A stretch of DNA of 5,000 nucleotides from an uncultured Coriobacteriia bacterium (GTDB lineage: Bacteria > Actinomycetota > Coriobacteriia > Coriobacteriales > QAMH01): assembly GCA_949283445.1 (NCBI GenBank), contig CASDTD010000174.1:1-5000 (forward strand). Direction: 5' to 3'. Below are positions 1 to 5,000 of this stretch, one piece after another. The translations under genes were made by a program, and so were the position numbers. The notes beneath the pieces are model-generated. The model had not been told where the DNA came from, ran no database searches, and saw only the letters and a program-made list of their open reading frames with translations. Position 1 is the stretch's first letter, and each line of letters opens with the position of its first letter.

Positions 1-868
1 ACGTGCCCTCGCCCATGGAGGAGAACGCCGTGGCGAAATCAAGCGAGCCAGTGAAAGCTCCGACGATGGCGAACAGGATGATGCCCGCTCCCAGCACGAT
101 GAAAACGTTGATGCCGCAGATGCTGGCGACGAGCACGATGAGGTAGGGCAGTGCCTGGAACACGTTGAATTCGTAGACTTCCATCTGGCCCGAGCCCGTG
201 AGCAGGGCGATGACGACGAGGACGACAAGCGTGACGATGGCCGCCGGCAGGGCGATGACGAGGTTGGCGCGGAACTTGTCCTTCATGTCGACGTTTTGCG
301 TGCGGGTCGCCGCGATGGTCGTGTCGCTGATGAAGGAGAGGTTGTCGCCAAACATTGCGCCTCCTACGACCGTGCCCACGCACAGCGGCAGGTTCAGCCC
401 GGCGCTCGTCGCGACGGAGACGGCGATGGGGGTGAGTACCGTGATGGTGCCGACGCTCGTGCCCATGGAAAGCGAGATGACGCAAGCGATGACGAACAGG
501 CCGGGGATCGCGAAGTTGGCGGGGATGATGGATAGCAGGAGGTTCGCTGTGCTCTCGACTCCGCCGGCTTGTCCGGCGATGCCGGAAAACGCGCCTGCCA
601 AGAGGAAGATGAATAGCATGATGGTGATGTTGTCATCGCCGATGCCTTTGGCGCAGAAATGGATCTTCTCGTCAAAGCTGAGCTTGCGGTTCTGGCAGAA
701 CGCCACGGCTAGGGCGATGGTGAATGCCACGACGACAGAGACGACGTAGAAGCCCATCTGTCCTTCTATGGGCGAGATGTACTCGAAGTAGATGCCGCAT
801 CCCAGGTAAAACACGAGGAACACGACGATTGGCAGAAGCGCGCGTGCGTTCGGGGTCTTGCTGTCCAT
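1..868 (-). CDS. NhaC-family Na+/H+ antiporter-type carrier (N-terminal part, 3' end outside window)
   Basis: This is an inner-membrane secondary carrier, probably exchanging sodium for protons; some family members instead move amino acids or organic acids. The 289 residues visible are almost entirely hydrophobic helices: about 11-30, 38-57, 82-101, 118-136, 140-170, 203-224 and 238-276. The family signatures are clear: a GTSVGT turn at 136-141, GGAMFGDNLSFISDTT at 169-184 with Asp175 and Asp182 in the presumed ion path, and a VDMKDKFRANL cytoplasmic stretch at 193-203. NhaC proteins are usually about 430-470 residues, so roughly the last third lies beyond position 1. The ATG at 868-866 is preceded by GGGAAG at an 8-base gap, and translation from it is open without a stop to the window edge. 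The gene is divergent from the transporter operon. Family assignment is firm; the transported ion is inferred, so no gene symbol is given. Confidence 0.9.
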   Translation of the reverse strand, partial: MDSKTPNARALLPIVVFLVFYLGCGIYFEYISPIEGQMGFYVVSVVVAFTIALAVAFCQNRKLSFDEKIHFCAKGIGDDNITIMLFIFLLAGAFSGIAGQAGGVESTANLLLSIIPANFAIPGLFVIACVISLSMGTSVGTITVLTPIAVSVATSAGLNLPLCVGTVVGGAMFGDNLSFISDTTIAATRTQNVDMKDKFRANLVIALPAAIVTLVVLVVIALLTGSGQMEVYEFNVFQALPYLIVLVASICGINVFIVLGAGIILFAIVGAFTGSLDFATAFSSMGEGT

Positions 869-876
869 TGCTGATA

Positions 877-882
877 CTTCCC
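877..882 (-). promoter_or_regulatory. Ribosome binding site of the antiporter gene
   Basis: On the minus strand this reads GGGAAG, 8 bases before the ATG at 868. It supports that start, after which the reading frame stays open to the window edge. Confidence 0.6.
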
Positions 883-904
883 ACTCGGATATGAAACCTT
901 GGCA

Positions 905-910
905 ATGATA
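905..910 (-). promoter_or_regulatory. Possible -10 box for the antiporter gene
   Basis: The minus strand reads TATCAT, five of six matches to the TATAAT consensus, and would give an untranslated leader of about 30 bases. No good -35 hexamer sits 16-18 bases upstream; that space is occupied by the inverted repeat at 917-939. The promoter may need an activator, or the match may be chance. Confidence 0.3.
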
Positions 911-916
911 CACGTT

Positions 917-939
917 TTCGAGTGCGACACGTGCTCGAA
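917..939. promoter_or_regulatory. Inverted repeat TTCGAG-N11-CTCGAA, operator candidate
   Basis: The six-base arms are perfect, and two further C-G/G-C pairs lie inside them. As plus-strand RNA, two G-U pairs would extend the stem to 10 base pairs around an ACA loop; the minus-strand RNA would have mismatches there. No T-run follows on either strand, so it is not a typical terminator. It lies where the -35 region of the candidate antiporter promoter should be, which suits a protein binding site. The role is inferred from position and symmetry only. Confidence 0.4.
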
Positions 940-972
940 TCACAGGAGGGGCAGGACAAACGACACGGCGGC

Positions 973-986
973 TCATGCTCGCATGA
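973..986. promoter_or_regulatory. Short palindrome TCATGC-TC-GCATGA
   Basis: Perfect six-base arms are separated by two bases, in the middle of the divergent region. The size is compatible with a helix-turn-helix protein site. One such palindrome can arise by chance, and I see no second copy in the region. Confidence 0.25.
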
Positions 987-1109
987 AGATGACGGTTGAT
1001 GCACACCGACAAATGCTCCATCCGCTTGTCATGCTTCGTTCGCTGCTGCCAATCTCCCAAGCGTGAGTATCGTGTGGTGCGAATGCTGTGAGCTGCATAT
1101 CTAACGTCA

Positions 1110-1137
1110 TTTTCAGGTTTCTATACTATACTGAAAA
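1110..1137. promoter_or_regulatory. Operator-like inverted repeat over the transporter promoter
   Basis: The sequence is TTTTCAG, 14 bases, CTGAAAA, with perfect seven-base arms and a symmetric TATA at the centre (1122-1125). The 28-base span is typical of dimeric repressor sites such as those of TetR-type proteins, which often control efflux genes. It encloses or overlaps both candidate -10 boxes, so a bound protein would block RNA polymerase. No regulator gene lies in the window, so the binding protein is unknown. Confidence 0.5.
1122..1132 (+). promoter_or_regulatory. Tandem overlapping -10 boxes for the transporter operon
   Basis: TATACT occurs at 1122-1127 and again at 1127-1132, created by a five-base direct repeat (TATAC). 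Each matches the -10 consensus at five of six positions. Transcription would start around 1134-1140, giving a leader of roughly 40 bases. No recognisable -35 box is present at normal spacing for either hexamer, so the promoter may be weak or depend on an activator. Confidence 0.5.
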
Positions 1138-1165
1138 CGTATGAGCGACTTGATGCGTGTTAGTT

Positions 1166-1173
1166 AGGGGAAG
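1166..1173 (+). promoter_or_regulatory. Ribosome binding site that fixes the transporter start
   Basis: AGGGGAAG lies just before the ATG at 1178, with 6 bases after its AGGGGA core. The frame is open upstream to a GTG at 1157, but that codon lies before this site and has no good site of its own, so the ATG is preferred. Confidence 0.75.
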
Positions 1174-1177
1174 CTGC

Positions 1178-3295
1178 ATGGATAAGTTCGTCCATGTCAT
1201 CGTGCGTCACAAGAAGACCGTTGTCGTGGTCTTCCTTGCTGCTGTCGCCATATGCACGCTTTTGATTCCCTTCGTCCGCACGAACTACGACATGGTCGAC
1301 TATCTGCCGCCCAGTGCGCAGTCAACCGAAGCCGTCCGCATCATGTCGGAAGACTTCAACACAGACCTTCCCAATGCCAACGTCATGGTCAAAGACGTCA
1401 CGTTGCCACAGGCGCTCGACATCAAAAAGGCGCTCGAGAACACCGAAGGCGTCAGCTCCGTAATGTGGCTCGACGACGTGGTCGACGTCGCCGTCCCGCT
1501 TGAAACGCAGGACGCGTCCCTGACGGATATGTACTGGCATCAAGGCGAGGGAGCGACAGGTTCTGCGTTGTACCAGGTGACGATTGCCGATGGCGTGGAG
1601 ACTTCGACGGTGAAGGCAATTCGCGCACTCGTGGACGAGTACGGCCCGGGCAACGGGGTGTCGGGCGAGGCAGCTGACACTGCGCAGATGCAGGACGGGA
1701 CTGTCAGCGAGGTGCTGAACGCGGTCATCATTATCGTGCCCATCATCGTCATCTTGCTCATCCTCTCCACGACCTCGTGGATCGAGCCGCTGCTGTTCTT
1801 CGCCGCTATCGGCGTCTCCATCATCTTGAACATGGGCACCAACATCGTGTTCGGCGAAGTCTCGTTTCTCACGTACTCCGTGAGTCCCATCTTGCAGCTC
1901 GCCGTCTCGCTGGATTACGCGATCTTCCTGCTTCACGAGTTCGGCCGGCAGCGCGGCCTTGTCGACGACGTGTCGGAAGCCATGGCACGTGCCATGCGCA
2001 AGTCCATGTCTACCGTCGCGGCCAGCGCCCTGACGACTTTGTTCGGCTTCGTCGCTTTGGCGTTCATGCAGTTCCAGATTGGCGCCGACCTGGGCCTAAA
2101 TCTGGTCAAGGGCATCGTCTTCAGCTTCATTTCCGTCATGCTGTTCTTGCCCGCGCTCACGCTCATCGTCTGGCGCGGGATCGACAAGACCGAGCACCGG
2201 CTGTTCATGCCGACTTTCGAACACGTCAACAGCGTGTTGGAAAAGATTCGCGTTCCTGCCACCATCATCGTCGTCCTGCTCGTCATTCCCGCATTCTTGG
2301 GACAGGCGCACCTTACGTTCACCTATCAGAACAACTCGCCTGACCCCGATACGCGTACAGGTGCCGATATCCTCGTCATCGAGCAGGAATTCGGCCTAAA
2401 CAACTCCGTCGCCGTTCTGGTCCCGCGTGGAGATGTCGCCAAGGAGCAAGCGCTTTCCGAGGAGCTTGCCGAAATCGACAACGTGAAGAGCGTGATGTCG
2501 TACACGAGTTCGGTCGGCGCGGAAATTCCCGATGGCTTTCTGGACTCCAGCGTGACCGAGCAGTTCTATTCTGATAACTGGGCTCGCATCGTAGCTTACG
2601 TGGATACCGATGTCGAAAGCGCGGAAGCCTTTGCCACGGTCGACGAAATCGAGAAGACGGCGGCGAAATACTACGAGACGAGCTATGCGGCGGGGCAGTC
2701 TGCGAACCTCTACGATATGGCGCAGGTCGTTTCCGTCGACAACACCGTGGTGACGCTCATCGCGGTTGTGGCCATCTTCCTCGTGCTCGTGGCGACGTTC
2801 AGGTCGCTTGCGCTTCCTCTCATACTGCTCTTCTCTATAGAGGCGGGCATATGGATTAACCTCGCGATTCCGTATTTCATGGGGGAGCGGCTCAACTTCA
2901 TGGGCTATCTCGTCGTCAACACCGTACAGCTCGGCGCGACGATTGATTACGCGATTCTGCTTACCACGCGCTACATGGCGCATCGCAGATATGCCTCTGC
3001 ACGCAGGGCCGCGCATTTCGCGTTGGGAGAATCGTTCAGGTCGGTGCTCGTCTCCGCCGCCATTTTGGCCACGGCGGGCTTTGCACTTGCTGCGACGTCG
3101 AGCTTGTCAGCCGTGTCGACGCTTGGCATCCTTCTCGGCCGGGGCGCCCTGTTCTCGCTGGCACTTGTAACTTGCGTGCTCCCTGGGCTGCTCGTGCTGT
3201 TCGACAAGTTCATCCGCAAGACGACGTACCGCGCCAGGTTCTACGAGGGCGCATCAGATATGGCATCGCTTGAAAAGGAGAGCGATCATGCATAG
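1178..3295 (+). CDS. MMPL/RND-superfamily transporter, 705 residues
   Basis: This is a proton-driven exporter of the MMPL branch of RND transporters in the cytoplasmic membrane; relatives move lipids, peptides or drugs. It has the full two-fold layout. Helix 1 is at 14-33, an external loop at about 34-179, and helices 2-6 lie at about 180-332. Helix 7 is at 358-376, a second external loop at about 377-520, and helices 8-12 lie at about 522-675, followed by a short charged tail. Helix 4 carries LAVSLDYAIFLLHEF (Asp246-Tyr247) and helix 10 carries LGATIDYAILLTTRY (Asp590-Tyr591), the paired Asp-Tyr residues of the MmpL proton relay. Both external loops contain a similar segment around 68-100 and 411-445, as expected from internal duplication. 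It is complete and about the usual size for two-half MMPL proteins of Gram-positives. It is the first gene of an operon with the secreted protein downstream. The substrate is unknown. Confidence 0.95.
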   Translation: MDKFVHVIVRHKKTVVVVFLAAVAICTLLIPFVRTNYDMVDYLPPSAQSTEAVRIMSEDFNTDLPNANVMVKDVTLPQALDIKKALENTEGVSSVMWLDDVVDVAVPLETQDASLTDMYWHQGEGATGSALYQVTIADGVETSTVKAIRALVDEYGPGNGVSGEAADTAQMQDGTVSEVLNAVIIIVPIIVILLILSTTSWIEPLLFFAAIGVSIILNMGTNIVFGEVSFLTYSVSPILQLAVSLDYAIFLLHEFGRQRGLVDDVSEAMARAMRKSMSTVAASALTTLFGFVALAFMQFQIGADLGLNLVKGIVFSFISVMLFLPALTLIVWRGIDKTEHRLFMPTFEHVNSVLEKIRVPATIIVVLLVIPAFLGQAHLTFTYQNNSPDPDTRTGADILVIEQEFGLNNSVAVLVPRGDVAKEQALSEELAEIDNVKSVMSYTSSVGAEIPDGFLDSSVTEQFYSDNWARIVAYVDTDVESAEAFATVDEIEKTAAKYYETSYAAGQSANLYDMAQVVSVDNTVVTLIAVVAIFLVLVATFRSLALPLILLFSIEAGIWINLAIPYFMGERLNFMGYLVVNTVQLGATIDYAILLTTRYMAHRRYASARRAAHFALGESFRSVLVSAAILATAGFALAATSSLSAVSTLGILLGRGALFSLALVTCVLPGLLVLFDKFIRKTTYRARFYEGASDMASLEKESDHA
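3275..3280 (+). promoter_or_regulatory. Ribosome binding site inside the transporter gene
   Basis: AAGGAG is followed by a 7-base gap to the ATG at 3288. It lies within the last codons of the transporter gene, so ribosomes finishing that gene are well placed to start the next. This indicates translational coupling. Confidence 0.8.
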
Positions 3296-5000
3296 CACGA
3301 AACATGTTTCGCGAAGGGCTCGTTGCGTCGCTGCAGCGCTGTGCGCGTGTCTGGCGGTGAGCTGGGTCGTTCCGCAGGGGATTGGCGCTACTGCAGCCGA
3401 AGATGGTGACCAGGGCGCAGCCGTCTATTCGAAAAGTGAAGTCGTTTACGCCAGTCTCGCGGCAAACGGTGCTCTGACGAGTGCGTACACGGTCAACGGG
3501 TTTTCCATCGACCTAGGCGGCACCATCATCGATTACGGCTCGTACGATTCGGTCAAGGCACTCAACGAAGATCTTGCCCTTGCCCAGAAAGATGACGAGG
3601 TAACGTTCGATGCGCCTGAAGGCGTGTTCTACTATCAGGGAACTTCAAACGACATCGAGCTTCCCTGGGCCGTCGAGGTGAGCTACGAGCTCGATGGAAA
3701 AGACATGACGGCCGAGCAGGTTGCCGGGGCTTCTGGCAAGGTGCGCATCCATCTGACGACGACGCGCAACGCTGACGTGGACGAGGCGTATGCCGAATGC
3801 TTCATGCAGCAGATCACCTTCACCTTGGCGAGCGAGAAATGCACGAACATCGTCGCGGATGGTGCGGCTATTGCCGAGGCGGGCGCGAACAAGACCGTCG
3901 CGTTCACGGTGCTGCCGGGTAAAGACGCCGACTGCACCGTCTCGTTCGATGCGACGGACTTCACGATGGACGGCATCCAGATTGCGGCCGTTCCCTACAG
4001 CATGGCCATAGAGATGCCCGATACCGATGACATGGTCTCGCAGTTCGACCAGCTCTCGAGCGCCATCGGTCAGTTTGCCGACGGCAGCGCCGCACTGGCA
4101 GATGGGCTCGGGGCGGCAGCAGATGGCACGTCAGGGCTCGCTCAGGGCAGCGAGCAGTTTGGCGACGGACTTGCAGACCTGAACGATTCTTCTGATGAGC
4201 TTCTTTCTGCTTCGGGCAAGATCGACCAAGCGTTGAAGGCGATAGACAGCCAACTGCAGGATGCTGATTTCTCGCAGCTCGAACAGCTGGGTAAGATCCC
4301 AGACTCGCTGAGATTGCTGGCAACCCAGCTCGAACAGCTCTCGAAGGCATCTGAGCAACTTGGTTCTGCTTCCGAACTCTACGAACAAGCATGGTCGAGC
4401 GTGGGCGAAGCGCTCAAAGCAGCTCAGGATGAAGGACCAAGTGACGCCCAAATCTCCAGTCTGAAGGAGGCCCTCGAAAGTCAAGATTGCTCCTTAAACG
4501 AGGAAGAGAAGGCCACGGTGCGCAAGCTCATTGACGAGCATGAGAGCGTGAGCGCTGCCCTGAAGACTTATGAGGGTCAGCAGAGCTCTGTTGATGCTGC
4601 GGCGAAGATTCTGGAGGGCTTCGACCTGTCTGAGAGCGCCGGTACGTACGCGCAGATGCTTCGACAGGCCGCTGATGGCATCGAGGCTAACGCATCTGAC
4701 CCTTCCCAGCTTACGCAGCTTGCTGAGGCCATGCACGAGCTCTCCACTCAATACAGCTCTTTTGACGAGGGGCTTGGCAGCTACGCTTCTGGCATCGAGC
4801 TTCTGAGCTCGAGCTACAGCGGAATATCCGACGGCGCCACTCAGCTGGACGGTGCGTTCGGCCAGCTGAAGGATGCGGCAGATTTGATGGCGGAGGGCAT
4901 GGAAACGCTCGATGCGAGCACGTCTGTACTGCCGCAAGAAGTTCGTGAGCAGGTGAGCGAGATGCTTGCCGATTACGAATTCCCCGAATTCGACGGCAGG
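3288..5000 (+). CDS. Exported acidic coiled-coil protein with glycine heptads, MMPL partner (3' end outside window)
   Basis: The 571 residues visible stay open to the window edge. Residues 1-37 form a Sec-type signal peptide: a basic start (RRAR at 9-12), a hydrophobic core at 13-28, and likely cleavage after ATAA (34-37). Residues about 45-245 form a beta-rich domain I cannot name, with cysteines at 171, 185 and 216. Residues 255-296 show glycine and leucine at heptad-like spacing (GQFADG, LADGL, LAQG), as in the xxxLxxG repeats of YhgE/Pip-type surface proteins. The rest is mostly long Ser/Gln/Glu-rich helix, probably coiled coil. It is strongly acidic: by hand count of residues 38-571, about 97 Asp/Glu against 26 Lys/Arg. 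The gene overlaps the transporter gene by 8 bases. I infer an extracellular partner of that transporter. Related proteins often end in a membrane anchor, which would lie outside the window. Export is well supported; the function is not established. Confidence 0.85.
   Translation, partial: MHSTKHVSRRARCVAAALCACLAVSWVVPQGIGATAAEDGDQGAAVYSKSEVVYASLAANGALTSAYTVNGFSIDLGGTIIDYGSYDSVKALNEDLALAQKDDEVTFDAPEGVFYYQGTSNDIELPWAVEVSYELDGKDMTAEQVAGASGKVRIHLTTTRNADVDEAYAECFMQQITFTLASEKCTNIVADGAAIAEAGANKTVAFTVLPGKDADCTVSFDATDFTMDGIQIAAVPYSMAIEMPDTDDMVSQFDQLSSAIGQFADGSAALADGLGAAADGTSGLAQGSEQFGDGLADLNDSSDELLSASGKIDQALKAIDSQLQDADFSQLEQLGKIPDSLRLLATQLEQLSKASEQLGSASELYEQAWSSVGEALKAAQDEGPSDAQISSLKEALESQDCSLNEEEKATVRKLIDEHESVSAALKTYEGQQSSVDAAAKILEGFDLSESAGTYAQMLRQAADGIEANASDPSQLTQLAEAMHELSTQYSSFDEGLGSYASGIELLSSSYSGISDGATQLDGAFGQLKDAADLMAEGMETLDASTSVLPQEVREQVSEMLADYEFPEFDGR

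Larger units (their letters stand above)
869..1177. other. Divergent intergenic control region
   Basis: These 309 bases separate the two divergent starts and contain no convincing gene. The stretch is less constrained in composition than the flanking genes, with an AT-rich patch at about 1098-1137. It holds three inverted repeats (917-939, 973-986, 1110-1137), a candidate -10 box facing left (905-910), a pair of overlapping -10 boxes facing right (1122-1132), and the ribosome sites of both genes. The part from about 987 to 1095 shows nothing I can name. Confidence 0.7.

Noticed and set aside
198..749. Long plus-strand reading frame opposite the antiporter gene
   Set aside because: It is antisense to a clearly recognised membrane protein. 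Its product is rich in Met, Thr, Ala and Arg with no recognisable motif, as expected from the complement of hydrophobic codons.
672..1004. Minus-strand 110-codon frame overlapping the antiporter start
   Set aside because: It runs across the antiporter N-terminus in another frame, has an Arg/Cys/Pro-rich product with no family features, and I see no ribosome site that would favour it.
1141..1167. Eight-codon upstream frame (ATG to TAG) in the transporter leader
   Set aside because: It has no Shine-Dalgarno site and starts almost at the predicted transcript start. A frame this short is likely to be chance. Conservation in relatives would change this view.
1157..1177. GTG at 1157 as the transporter start
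   Set aside because: It would add seven residues. The strong AGGGGA site lies after it and before the ATG at 1178, and the added residues match nothing typical of MMPL N-termini.
1322..1936. Minus-strand 204-codon frame inside the transporter gene
   Set aside because: It is an antisense shadow. The product is His/Asp/Arg-rich low-complexity sequence without motifs, while the plus strand encodes conserved MMPL helices.
2396..3016. Minus-strand 206-codon frame inside the transporter gene
   Set aside because: It is antisense to helices 8-10 and the second loop of the transporter. The product is highly basic and carries no recognisable domain.
3336..3353. Possible lipoprotein lipobox (LCAC, residues 18-21) in the secreted protein
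   Set aside because: Cysteine at the -2 position is atypical, and the hydrophobic core continues well past Cys21. A normal signal peptidase I site (ATAA, 34-37) fits better.
3961..4937. Three minus-strand frames opposite the secreted protein gene
   Set aside because: They overlap one another in different frames and mirror the repetitive Leu/Gln/Ser codons of the coiled-coil region. The plus-strand frame has a signal peptide, a ribosome site and an operon position.
4978..4993. Two GAATTC palindromes three bases apart near the right edge
   Set aside because: They encode the Glu-Phe-Pro-Glu-Phe segment of the secreted protein in frame. The repeat follows from the repeated Glu-Phe codons and needs no other explanation.

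Overview
The window holds three protein-coding genes, two of which run off its edges, around one divergent control region of about 310 bases. A partial antiporter gene occupies the left end on the minus strand (868 down to 1, continuing past the edge). An efflux-type membrane transporter gene runs rightward (1178-3295). A secreted, coiled-coil-rich protein gene follows and overlaps it (3288-5000, continuing past the edge). I see no RNA genes, mobile elements, CRISPR arrays or terminators.

The organism looks like a moderately high-GC Gram-positive. Codons mostly end in G or C, Shine-Dalgarno sites are strong, and a gene for a glycine-heptad coiled-coil surface protein is coupled to an MMPL/RND transporter gene, an arrangement I associate with Firmicutes and Actinobacteria. 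A gut Coriobacteriia (Eggerthella/Slackia-like) is my best guess. It rests on general appearance only, so confidence in the lineage is low.

The minus-strand gene encodes the first 289 residues of an NhaC-family sodium/proton antiporter-type carrier, recognised by a GDNLS-ISDTT signature. The region 869-1177 contains three inverted repeats. One of them, TTTTCAG-N14-CTGAAAA (1110-1137), encloses or overlaps two overlapping TATACT -10 boxes just upstream of the transporter gene. That is the layout expected of a repressor-controlled promoter, although the regulator itself is not in the window.

The transporter is a complete 705-residue MMPL/RND protein with two matching halves. Each half carries the Asp-Tyr pair used for proton coupling in this superfamily. 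The next gene starts inside its last codons, with a strong ribosome site, so the two products are very likely made together. The second product is a very acidic exported protein with a signal peptide, an N-terminal domain of about 200 residues I cannot name, a glycine/leucine heptad stretch, and a long helical region. I infer an envelope complex in which the transporter moves a substrate (possibly a lipid, peptide or drug) and the acidic protein acts as an extracellular partner. The substrate cannot be read from this sequence.
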